Shown here: piece after piece, positions 42,881 through 51,431 of the stretch
How positions within the stretch are numbered: position 1 is the stretch's first letter
How the letters are laid out: the number at the start of each line of letters is the position of its first letter
Assembly (NCBI RefSeq): GCF_009905725.1
Contig: NZ_JAAAKV010000001.1
Span: 310,001 to 374,000, forward strand
Length of the DNA: 64,000 bases
Direction: 5' to 3'
DNA from: Emticicia sp. CRIBPO
GTDB lineage: Bacteria; Bacteroidota; Bacteroidia; Cytophagales; Spirosomataceae
Program-made: the position numbers and the translations under genes
Notes under the pieces: model-generated
Database searches by the model: none
What the model was told of the DNA's origin: nothing
The model's input: only the letters and a program-made list of their open reading frames with translations

Positions 42881-43267
42881 ATGAAAAAAGAAACAAGTAA
42901 CGAACCCACCCGCTCAGAACTGGAAATCCTCCAGGTACTCTGGGAATTTGGCCCTTCCACGGCCCGGTTTGTCAATGATCACCTGAACCAGCATATCAGG
43001 CCCGTGATTTACATGTCGACCCTGAAACTCATGCAGATCATGGTGGAAAAGGGTTTCCTTGAAAAAGATGAGACCAACATGAAACACATTTACCGCCCTG
43101 CACAGGAAGAGTCGAAAACCAAGGCACTGCTGCTCGACAGGGTGGTCGATACCATTTTTAAGGGTTCTGCCGGAAACCTGATGATGCAACTGCTGGGCGA
43201 CAAAAAGATGTCGGAAGAGGAAATGGAGACATTCAGGGAGCTGATCAAAAAAATGGATCAAAAATAA
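42881..43267 (+). CDS. BlaI/MecI-family transcriptional repressor
   Basis: A 128-residue winged-helix repressor. The start is set at 42881 (MKKETSNEPTRSELEIL), because the family normally begins just before the TxxELEILxxLW motif; the frame is open to 42797 but the extra 28 residues do not fit. The DNA-binding half has RSELEILQVLWEFGPSTARFV and VIYMSTLKLMQIMVEKGFL; the C-terminal dimerisation part has NMKHIYRPAQEESKTKALL. The M56 sensor gene follows 7 nt downstream. It probably represses this operon. Confidence 0.9.
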   Translation: MKKETSNEPTRSELEILQVLWEFGPSTARFVNDHLNQHIRPVIYMSTLKLMQIMVEKGFLEKDETNMKHIYRPAQEESKTKALLLDRVVDTIFKGSAGNLMMQLLGDKKMSEEEMETFRELIKKMDQK

Positions 43268-43274
43268 CAAAATC

Positions 43275-45692
43275 ATGACACCTTTATTTGTATCTCAAAT
43301 GCTGGTTAACGAACACATCAGGGCTATTTCGTGGACATTGATCCACTCTTTATGGATAGGTTTCCTGACCGCCGCCCTGGCCGGATTACTGATGACCCTC
43401 ACCCGGAAATCGTCTGCGAAACTCAGGTACCGGCTTTTATGCGGCTCGCTATTGCTCTTTGTCCTGCTTGTCGGATATGTATTTATGACGGAATTGCAGA
43501 CGGTCGGTAATACCAGCCATAAAACCGCAAATCTGTCAGGCAATGTCTTCCTGGAAAACCCTGACTTTGTACATCCGGGCATTAATGTGGCAGAAAATGA
43601 TTTTATCTCTGTCATCACCAGCCGGGTCAACCAATACTCGGGTTGGATCTTTGCTTTCTGGCTGGCCTTCTTTTTGTTCAAGAGCGTCAATACTATCGGT
43701 GCCCTCCTGTACATCCGCCGTATCCGGACCACGCAGGTTGATGAACTCGGTGAGGCCTACACCGAAAAAATAAACAGTTTCTGTCAACAGCTGGGCATCA
43801 ACCGCACCGTCAGGTTGTTGCAGTCCGGTCTCATCAAAGTGCCCGTGACCGTTGGCCATTTTAAACCTGTGATCCTCATTCCTCTCGGGCTTATCCTTCA
43901 ATTGCCTCCGCAACAGATTGATACGATCCTCTGGCATGAACTGGCCCATATTCACCGCAAAGATTACCTCGTAAACCTGCTCCAGAACATCGCAGAAGCC
44001 GTATTCTTCTTTAATCCGGGTATACTTTGGGTATCAGCCCAGATCAGGGATGAACGTGAAAACTGCTGTGACGACCTCGTATTGGCCCACACTTCAGTCA
44101 AAAGCAATTACCTGGAAGCATTGCTGGCTTTTCACCACAGCCAGCCACTTACCTCATCCCATGCCTTAGCGTTGGGCCTGAAAGGAAACCAACTCGCCAA
44201 CCGCCTGAAAAGAATTATTTACAATGAAAATAAACGATTGAATACTATGGAAAAAATCCTGTTAATTACGGGAGTGGTCGTCGCATCGGCCTTCTCCTAT
44301 CTGCCTGAGGAACTTCAGGTTCCGAAGATCGCCGCCAAGCCTGAACAAAATGTCTCTGCTCAGCTTAAAACTTCTGTTGAAAACCCGCTTAACAGGGAGA
44401 TCAGCAATGACGTAAAAGTGTCTCCTGTGATTCAAATCTACCCGGCAGTGTCCACGCAAGATTCTACCAAAAAACTAAAGAGCATCCGTTTCTCCAAAGG
44501 CAATGCCGACATGCTCAACCAGGAAATCACCGGGGTTTATGAAAATGGTAAAGAATACACCGCCAGCTTTACCGACCGGAAACTGACAGCCTTGAAAATC
44601 GACGGTCAGCCTGTGCCGGAAAGTGACTTACCCAAACATGAAGGCCTTTACGACGAAATGATGGCAGCCTTTGATAAAGCCCGTGAAGAGAAAAAGAACG
44701 CCATGGAAAAAAACCTGGCATTGTCACAGGAAAAGAGAAGAGCAGAAGTGATCCAAAACGATCTGAAAATGCAGGAAAAGCAAGACAGGCTATCCGACAT
44801 CAGGAAAGAGAAAGAACTGAAGCTTCAGAAAACAGAATCTGATAAGCTGTATGAACTAAAGAAAGACAAAGAAGAAAAATACAAACTGAAAGAAGACAAA
44901 CTCTCAAGAGTAGAATTTGACAGAGCATCGGACAGGCAGAAAGAAAAGGAAGAAAAATACAAACTGAAAGAAGACAAACTCTCAAGAGTAGAATTTGACA
45001 GAGCATCGGACAGGCACAAACTGAAAGAAGACAAGCTCTCAAGAGTGGAATTTGACAGAAAGGAGGATAAAGGTGAATGGAAAAAAGAGAAAGAAAGACA
45101 GTACCAGCTAAGGGATGATAAGCTTTCCAGAATGGAATTTGACAGAAAGGAGGATAAACGTGAATGGAAAAAGGAGAAAGAAGCCAAGTACAAAGTAAAG
45201 GAAGACAAGCTTTCCAGGATCGAATTTGACAAAAAGGAGAAGAAGGAGAAAATAGAAAAAGAAGAGAAACCGGAAAAAGTAGAAAAGGAAGAGAAACCGG
45301 AGAAGATGGAAAAAATAGAGAAAGAAGAAAAATGGCAACGTAAGGACGATGAACGCAGCAGGTCAAAAGAGCAGAATGAAGCATTAAGAAAGAAAAGGAT
45401 GTCTGAAGAGGTCAACATAAAAGGAAAAAAACTACCGAACGAGAAAGACTACCTCGCAGATCTGGCCAGGGTAAATGGGGTTATTAACGAACTGCTGGAA
45501 GCCAGGGTGGTCGCTAAACCTAAAGAGGTAGAGTGGTTCGGACTGAGCGAAGAAGAACTTGTAGTCAACGGTAAAAAACAATCTGCCGAACTGCAGGCCA
45601 GGCTCAAAAACAAATACGGCATCAAACCCGGCAAAGGACTGTATTATGGCCCTGTAAAAATGACAGGTACCGGGGTGTTCCTGGATAAATAA
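43275..45692 (+). CDS. BlaR1-like M56 metallopeptidase sensor with charged repeat domain
   Basis: An 805-residue protein. Several membrane helices (about 20-40, 55-70, 125-145, then 325-342) carry a zinc M56 peptidase domain with HELAH at residues 221-225 and NCCDDLVLA in the conserved neighbourhood. The extracytoplasmic C-terminal domain is not penicillin-binding; instead about residues 460-720 are an extremely charged Lys/Glu-rich helix with repeated KYKLKEDKLSRVEFDR blocks. The last about 90 residues (EVEWFGLSEEELVVNGKKQ) form a small domain. The pair with BlaI suggests signal-triggered proteolysis of the repressor. The ligand may be unrelated to beta-lactams. Confidence 0.88.
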   Translation: MTPLFVSQMLVNEHIRAISWTLIHSLWIGFLTAALAGLLMTLTRKSSAKLRYRLLCGSLLLFVLLVGYVFMTELQTVGNTSHKTANLSGNVFLENPDFVHPGINVAENDFISVITSRVNQYSGWIFAFWLAFFLFKSVNTIGALLYIRRIRTTQVDELGEAYTEKINSFCQQLGINRTVRLLQSGLIKVPVTVGHFKPVILIPLGLILQLPPQQIDTILWHELAHIHRKDYLVNLLQNIAEAVFFFNPGILWVSAQIRDERENCCDDLVLAHTSVKSNYLEALLAFHHSQPLTSSHALALGLKGNQLANRLKRIIYNENKRLNTMEKILLITGVVVASAFSYLPEELQVPKIAAKPEQNVSAQLKTSVENPLNREISNDVKVSPVIQIYPAVSTQDSTKKLKSIRFSKGNADMLNQEITGVYENGKEYTASFTDRKLTALKIDGQPVPESDLPKHEGLYDEMMAAFDKAREEKKNAMEKNLALSQEKRRAEVIQNDLKMQEKQDRLSDIRKEKELKLQKTESDKLYELKKDKEEKYKLKEDKLSRVEFDRASDRQKEKEEKYKLKEDKLSRVEFDRASDRHKLKEDKLSRVEFDRKEDKGEWKKEKERQYQLRDDKLSRMEFDRKEDKREWKKEKEAKYKVKEDKLSRIEFDKKEKKEKIEKEEKPEKVEKEEKPEKMEKIEKEEKWQRKDDERSRSKEQNEALRKKRMSEEVNIKGKKLPNEKDYLADLARVNGVINELLEARVVAKPKEVEWFGLSEEELVVNGKKQSAELQARLKNKYGIKPGKGLYYGPVKMTGTGVFLDK
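44871..45026 (+). repeat. 78-bp in-frame tandem duplication inside the M56 gene
   Basis: The block starting at 44871 recurs at 44949 with an offset of 78 bp (26 codons), with nearly identical bases. Several further diverged copies of the KLSRVEFDR-type block follow up to about 45240. The near identity points to recent expansion. Confidence 0.8.
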
Positions 45693-46223
45693 AACCTTTA
45701 AACATCAGGCCTTCCTCTGCAGGCCGGATTCAAAATTCAACTGTATCTGTACTTAAAAGTTCCATTCCGGAGCCGGGTATTTCCATGTCTGTTTACCTCA
45801 GAAAAGGTACAGATAAACGTGTCGTTGATTCTCTTTCCTTTATCCGGACTGGGCTTCGACGACACGTTTATTTAATATAGTCAGCCGGAACGACCTCCAT
45901 TACACATGAAGAAAAGACTCCGGGCCCGGCTTGAACCACAATTGTATTTGCCCCCGCCTTCACGCCGGGGCATTCAATTGCTTATATCATCAACATGTAT
46001 AAATTCAACTACTCATCTGTCATTAAAGTCCACAATTCAATTTATCCCGGGTCTTACATGAATCCCATTTTGTCCTCCATCACAGCGTCCCGTATTTCAT
46101 AAAATCCCTTTCATCTTCATTCTTTAATATTTCATCTATTCTTCCTGTTTATTCCGGATTCTGATTTAACTTTATATCGTATTAGATGCAGCAGAAATTA
46201 CTTTTAAAACCCCATATTAAACT
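45693..46223. other. Non-coding gap with a 13-bp inverted repeat
   Basis: A 531-nt gap without any convincing gene. It holds an inverted repeat: ATAAACGTGTCGT (45813-45825) and ACGACACGTTTAT (45859-45871) over a 33-nt spacer. The 180 nt before the metallo-beta-lactamase-fold gene are AT-rich and presumably contain its promoter. Confidence 0.6.
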
Positions 46224-47123
46224 ATGAATCGCAGACATTTTATTCAGACCTCAGCACTGACCGTCGGCACCATGGCCCTGTCAGGCAAAGCACTACTGGC
46301 ACAAATGCTGGCAGAAAACCCTTACAAAATGAAGGACCTCCGCGGCGGCGTCGGTATTTTTACCGAAAGAGGCGGCACCATCGCCTATTTACTGACACCG
46401 GAAGGCATGGCCGTAGTAGATTCCCAGTTTCCGGAGCCATCCGTTCATTTGATTGATGAACTTAAGAAACTGAACCAGAAGCCTATCAAATTCCTGATCA
46501 ACACCCACCACCATGGCGACCACTCAGGAGGAAATATTTCTTTCAAGGGCATTGCAGAGCATGTGGTGGCTCATGAAAACTCACTGAAAAACCAGAAGAT
46601 CAGTGCAGAAAAAGCCAAAACAGAAGACAAACAGCTTTACCCTGACCTGACATTTACCGATACCTGGAAACAAAAAGTAGGAAACGAAAGCATCAAATCA
46701 TATTACTTCGGACCCGGACATACCAACGGCGACAGCATCATCCATTTTGAAAACGCCAACATTGCCCACATGGGCGACCTGCTTTTCAACAGGAGATATC
46801 CTTTTGTAGACCGGGCAGCCGGGGCCTCCGCCAAAAACTGGGTGATGGTGCTGGGCAAAGCCCTGACGACCTTCGACAGTAAAACCCTCTTTGTGTGTGG
46901 TCATGCCTTTGATCCGGAGAAAATCGTTGTCGGAAAAGAAGACATCAAAGTGTTCCAGGATTACCTGGCGAAATTGTATGATCACATCGGCAAGGAAATC
47001 AAAGCCGGCAAAACCAAAGAAGAAATCCTGAAAATCACTGCTATTCCCGGCGTTACGGAAATGCAGGGCGATGGCATCGTCAGAAGCATCCAGGCTACTT
47101 ACGAGGAACTGGGTGGGGTTTGA
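46224..47123 (+). CDS. Tat-exported metallo-beta-lactamase-fold hydrolase
   Basis: A 299-residue protein with a twin-arginine signal (MNRRHFIQTSALTVGTMALS). The MBL zinc motif HHHGDH is at residues 95-100 (H95, H97, D99, H100), followed by further metal ligand candidates in YYFGPGHTNGDSIIHF and AHMGDLLFN, and the terminal His of VCGHAFDP. This is a standard MBL hydrolase; the export signal puts it in the periplasm. The substrate (lactone, lactam, ester, phosphodiester or other) is not predictable. A terminator follows. Confidence 0.92.
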   Translation: MNRRHFIQTSALTVGTMALSGKALLAQMLAENPYKMKDLRGGVGIFTERGGTIAYLLTPEGMAVVDSQFPEPSVHLIDELKKLNQKPIKFLINTHHHGDHSGGNISFKGIAEHVVAHENSLKNQKISAEKAKTEDKQLYPDLTFTDTWKQKVGNESIKSYYFGPGHTNGDSIIHFENANIAHMGDLLFNRRYPFVDRAAGASAKNWVMVLGKALTTFDSKTLFVCGHAFDPEKIVVGKEDIKVFQDYLAKLYDHIGKEIKAGKTKEEILKITAIPGVTEMQGDGIVRSIQATYEELGGV

Positions 47124-47147
47124 GATTGAATTAAAAGATATTATTGG

Positions 47148-47181
47148 AGCACCCCTGGAATGTTTCCGGGGGGGCTTTTTA
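47148..47181 (+). terminator. Rho-independent terminator after the MBL gene
   Basis: AGC-ACCCC pairs with the GGGGGGGCT side across a TGGAATGTTTCC loop and is followed by TTTTT. It ends the rightward MBL gene in the short gap to the convergent Roco gene. Confidence 0.75.
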
Positions 47182-49977
47182 CTATAAAAAATGAAGCTTG
47201 AAATCATCCCAAAGTTTAAACAACTCAGGGATTTTCTTGGTCATATCTACAGGCAATAAACCAATGGTAACCACATCTTTAAAATCCTTTAGTTTTTTAA
47301 AGCTTCTTTCTATAATACTTACAGATGTTTTCTGAGCTGCTTTGTCTTCTGCCATTTCCAGACGGCTGAATTCGTCCAGACTCTTTATCAGGATATCCCG
47401 CCATTCTTTATTCTCAGCACTTGTATCCTGCAGATCAAGTAAGATTTCTTTGATGGCTTCCAATTGATCAGATCCTGTGATATCAACTTTTACATTGGTG
47501 ACATTGCTGTTTGTATTGTTCTGTTCAAAATGCGGATTGAAGTTAAATACCTGATGTACATCCGTCTTCTTTTCTTCCTTCATAATTTTTTCTGTTTCGC
47601 TTTTGTCCTGAAATAATTCCAACACTTCTAAAACATTAACCGATATTCTGTGGATAGGGTGATAAGTGAGAAAAGTTACACCATCTTTAAAACAAGTTTC
47701 CATTTCCTTGTAAGATAGAAAATACTCCTTTCCGTCTTTCAGATACAGAACCTCTTCTTCAAAAGAGAATTTTTTATATACCCTGAAAATCTCTCTAAAA
47801 TCGGCTCTTATGACTTCCCAAAAACCCCTGATATTTTCACCTTTGATCCAGCAATCAATCCTGTTCGAGTATTGATTCGTCTCGACCAAAGCATAGGTTT
47901 CACTGGAATGCTTAATATAAATACCTGATTGCCAATAATCTTCCCCCTGTGATTTCTCAATATTCATGGCAATGAATCGGTGAATGATCAGCATTTCAAA
48001 AGGTGATTCAAACTGAAAACGGTATTGCCTGGCATCCGCCTTTGCTGTTTCATATTCTTTCAGAGGCCTTTCGCCGAAAGCCGAGGGAATCAGATACTCA
48101 TGTTCTGCAAAAGGTTTGATTTGGCACAGATTGTAATTAATCATCAGTTGCATAATGAAAAGGAACTGATTTTCATTATACTTTATTTTAATACTTTTAT
48201 CTGAAAAAATCTCTTTTTCTTCTTTAAAAATTTGCTTTAAATCATTCCAAGTAAGGTGCCCGTTTTTATCATTGGTCTGTTTAGCCGTTAACACTGCATA
48301 AGCTCCGGTGGTAATCCACTCAGGGTTAAGTACAGGATACTGATCCAAAATAGGTTTGTCAAAATATACAATTGACCCAATTGAATTTAGTATTTTCAAC
48401 AACCTTTGCTGACTTTCTGGATCGTAATAGTTTGTTCCTATACAAAGTGTTTTATAATCATCATAATCAATGTAATTAGCTTCAACAGAAACATCAATCT
48501 CCAGCTGATTCTTAATCTTAAACCACTCCTTTCTATATTTAGTCGTTAATCCCTCACTTTTCTTGATGCAGTTACTTAGTTCTCGTTTGAATTTAATAAC
48601 TCCTTCACCTGTTTTACAAGACAGTAAGTAGGGTTCTCTTAGGTTCGTATATCTTTTTCTAAGCTCATAAAAATTCCCTAAAAAGTTAGCTACTTTATCT
48701 TCTTTATTTTTCCAATTATAAACAATGAAAATCTCAGAATCACATCCTAACTTTTCAATCTGTTCTAACCAATAGTTGGCTTTTTGGTCATTTCTTGGAT
48801 CCAATACTAACACATATATAACCCTTTCCGAAAAGAAAAACTGGTGAAGCGAATGTTGTATATGCTGTCCTCCAAAATCCCAAAGATTCACTTTTATAGC
48901 TTCTTTCTTTTTAGTTTTTAAATCAGTCCATGCAATTTTATTAATTCCATGAGTTGTCTTTTCATACTTATCAAATTCAATACCTACCAAACATTTCATT
49001 AAACTTGTTTTACCTACAGATCCGTCTCCAACAAAAATAAGTTTACATTCATTTAGTGGTGTTAATTTCCCTTCAAAATGCTCAATAATAGTCTCGTTCC
49101 CCAGCAACAAGACCTCCTTTGGTGGAATCATTATAGGATTATCGCTTACAATAATTCCATTATCAGTGAATAAACCCTCTTCTAATCTTACAGATAGGCC
49201 TTTCTTTATGTGATATAAAAGTGGAGATATATCTTTTACATCATTTCTACTAATATTTAAGCACATTAAATCATAAAGTCCGGATATAAAATTCAGATCC
49301 GAAACATTATTTACACTTAAATCTAAATACTTCAAACCATTTAGTCCACCAATAGCACTCAAATCAGAGACCTTACTAAGATCCAAATTCGAATATTTTA
49401 GACCTTTTAAGTAATGACCATCACCTGAGTCATTAATACTATTATAGCTCAAATCCAAATATTGTAAGCCACTCAAACCTCTAATAAAACTCAAATCAGA
49501 AATTTTATTGTGACTTAAATCCAAATATTGTAAGTCACTAAAACCACTAATAAAACTCAAATCAGAAATTCTATTATAGCTTAAATCTAAACGCTGCAAC
49601 CCTTTTAAACTAAATATAAACCGTAAATCGGAAATTCTATTATGGCTCAAATTCAAACAAATTAGTTGAGATAAGCCACCTATAAAACTCAGATCAGAAA
49701 TTCCAAGAGCATATAAATGCAAAAACTTTAAGTTTTTCAGTTTTGATAAGATCCGTAACCTATACCCCACAAACTCATTTTGAACATAGCCATTCTCACT
49801 TTCAGTATCTCTTCCATTCTCGTTTATATAATATTTTCCAAAATTCAACTCCTCTAACCAAACACAATCCCCCAACTCTTCAGGAATCTCATTCACCAAA
49901 CCACACATACCCAAATCCAGAAAAGTAGCTTTGGTCTTTTTATTCTCTGCAATTAACTGCCTGGCGAGGTCGGACAT
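47182..49977 (-). CDS. LRR-Roc-COR (Roco) GTPase
   Basis: A 931-residue soluble Roco protein. About residues 75-250 hold seven or eight 22-residue leucine-rich repeats of the ISDLSFISGLSGLQYLDLSY type. The Roc GTPase has a P-loop GDGSVGKTS at 317-325, the G3-type WDFGGQ at 366-371 and an N-K-x-D-like NWKNKED near 420-427. The COR dimerisation domain covers about 470-690, followed by a C-terminal segment without assignment, ending in a short coiled region. Bacterial Roco proteins are homologs of LRRK2-type GTPases; their role is unclear. The gene is clearly AT-richer than its neighbours, hinting at transfer. Confidence 0.9.
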   Translation of the reverse strand: MSDLARQLIAENKKTKATFLDLGMCGLVNEIPEELGDCVWLEELNFGKYYINENGRDTESENGYVQNEFVGYRLRILSKLKNLKFLHLYALGISDLSFIGGLSQLICLNLSHNRISDLRFIFSLKGLQRLDLSYNRISDLSFISGFSDLQYLDLSHNKISDLSFIRGLSGLQYLDLSYNSINDSGDGHYLKGLKYSNLDLSKVSDLSAIGGLNGLKYLDLSVNNVSDLNFISGLYDLMCLNISRNDVKDISPLLYHIKKGLSVRLEEGLFTDNGIIVSDNPIMIPPKEVLLLGNETIIEHFEGKLTPLNECKLIFVGDGSVGKTSLMKCLVGIEFDKYEKTTHGINKIAWTDLKTKKKEAIKVNLWDFGGQHIQHSLHQFFFSERVIYVLVLDPRNDQKANYWLEQIEKLGCDSEIFIVYNWKNKEDKVANFLGNFYELRKRYTNLREPYLLSCKTGEGVIKFKRELSNCIKKSEGLTTKYRKEWFKIKNQLEIDVSVEANYIDYDDYKTLCIGTNYYDPESQQRLLKILNSIGSIVYFDKPILDQYPVLNPEWITTGAYAVLTAKQTNDKNGHLTWNDLKQIFKEEKEIFSDKSIKIKYNENQFLFIMQLMINYNLCQIKPFAEHEYLIPSAFGERPLKEYETAKADARQYRFQFESPFEMLIIHRFIAMNIEKSQGEDYWQSGIYIKHSSETYALVETNQYSNRIDCWIKGENIRGFWEVIRADFREIFRVYKKFSFEEEVLYLKDGKEYFLSYKEMETCFKDGVTFLTYHPIHRISVNVLEVLELFQDKSETEKIMKEEKKTDVHQVFNFNPHFEQNNTNSNVTNVKVDITGSDQLEAIKEILLDLQDTSAENKEWRDILIKSLDEFSRLEMAEDKAAQKTSVSIIERSFKKLKDFKDVVTIGLLPVDMTKKIPELFKLWDDFKLHFL

Positions 49978-50174
49978 CGGGGATAAGTTTAAAGGTTATT
50001 ATATCGTTTCTTTGAAAAAACGAATCAAGATAATATATAAACGTAAACCCGCAAAATAAGAGGAATTAAAAAAGAGGTAGTCATCCGGAGTAAATGACCT
50101 GGTGAAGAAATTAAATACATCCCTCATCTGTATGGGTAATGAAGGATATATCCGGAGCGTAGTGAGGCCTTACT

Positions 50175-50672
50175 TCACCCCGCACAAAACACCAAAGCCC
50201 CGCCCTCAGCGGCGGTCTCAGCATAGAGTTTGATCAGGGGTTCTAAATAGCCTTCGTACAAAATTTCTTTGTCGGGTGAGCCGTATTCTTCCAGGGTCGT
50301 TTTCACTTCTTCGTCGAGGCGGTCGTATAAGGCCAGGAAACCGGCTTCGGTGTCCAGGCTTCTTTCTTTGATGGTGGCGTAAAATGCCTTGACTTGCTGT
50401 GACGACAGGAATCCCCCTACCTGGAAATAACTGGCGTCGGGTTCGTCGCCCATCGGCACCACCTGTCCGCAGATCACCTGGTATTCAAACGTTTCTTCTT
50501 CCTCAAAAGGATCGACCACATTCGCCAGCACCATGGCCAGGTCTTCATACAACTGAAACAGGTCGACAAATTCTTTAGCGTCCTGCTTTTCATGCAATTG
50601 CTCTTCCAGGTCTACCACGGATTCCAGCGATTCACTCGCCTCTATTTTATATACATGGATTGAAACTCCCAT
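50175..50672 (-). CDS. DUF1877-like cytosolic protein
   Basis: A 165-residue acidic protein (MGVSIHVYKIEASESLESVV at the start). The beginning (MGVS) and the end (LIKLYAETAAEGGALVFCAG) resemble the YfbM/DUF1877 family pattern, which closes with an analogous LIxxY...GxxALxVxxG. No signal peptide and no catalytic motif are visible. It stands alone, with a 197-nt gap to the Roco gene. Confidence 0.55.
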   Translation of the reverse strand: MGVSIHVYKIEASESLESVVDLEEQLHEKQDAKEFVDLFQLYEDLAMVLANVVDPFEEEETFEYQVICGQVVPMGDEPDASYFQVGGFLSSQQVKAFYATIKERSLDTEAGFLALYDRLDEEVKTTLEEYGSPDKEILYEGYLEPLIKLYAETAAEGGALVFCAG

Positions 50673-50839
50673 ATCGATATTTTTAAACTATTAAAAATCA
50701 AACATTTAAACACTTGAGCATGCTTAAAACCGAGAATCCGGCCTCAAACAGCCGTCAAGATATTGATTATTCTCCGGATTGGAAGCATCTTAGTCATTCA
50801 GCCGACATCAACTTTCTTTAACATGAGCTCAAACAGGGT

Positions 50840-51268
50840 ACCGAGCATCTTTTTCGTCATACATATGACCTCAGAGAGCATATCGACCATCTTTTTGGTC
50901 TTATCGAGGACCTCTGAGATCATACCGAGCAGCTTTTTGGTCTTATCGAGGACCTCTGAGATCATATCGAGCAGTTTTTTGGTCTAATCGAGGAGCTACT
51001 GAGGTCATACCGGGCGTCTTTTTGGTCTTATTGAGGAGCTACTGAGGTCATATCGAGCAGCTTTTTGGTCTTATCGAGGACCTCTGAGATCATACTGAGC
51101 ACCTTTTTGGTCTTATCGAAGACCTCTGAGATCATATCAAGCAGCTTTTTGATCATATCGAGGACCTCTGAGATCATACCGAGCAGCTTTTTGGTCTTAT
51201 CGAGGACCTCTGAGATCATATCGAGCAGCTTTTTGGTCTTATCGAGGATCTCTGAGATCATATCGAGG
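50840..51268. repeat. 42-bp tandem array (alternating 21-bp halves)
   Basis: About ten copies of a 42-bp unit. The unit is made of two 21-bp halves, ATCGAGGACCTCTGAGATCA(T) and ATCGAGCAGCTTTTTGGTCT(T), both starting ATCGAG and diverging after. Some copies carry a 22-bp variant half (GGAGCTACTGAGGTCAT). In-frame reading gives 14-residue heptad-like repeats on the minus strand (LDKTKKLLDMISEV), but frameshifts within the array and the lack of a start site argue against a gene. Together with the flanks it fills the gap from 50673 to 51431. Confidence 0.85.
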
Positions 51269-51431
51269 GGAGTGTAAACCAAACTCTGTCCGGGCCTCTG
51301 CCGGGCATTGATTTTGAGCAGATATCGATAAAATCGGGCATATACTCTGCTGAAAACACAAAACCCCTCTCCGGCAGGATGTAGATTTGACAATTATTCC
51401 CTATCATTACCTCAAATAATCTCCTTAAAAT

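Noticed and set aside
44800-45418. Antisense frames of 76-197 residues opposite the M56 charged repeat region
   Set aside because: Low-complexity shadow of the Lys/Glu-rich coding strand; no start site or domain.
51028-51393. A 121-aa coiled-coil-like frame through the 42-bp array
   Set aside because: The frame depends on the repeat period; 22-bp variant units shift the frame and the reading is not supported by a promoter or homology.
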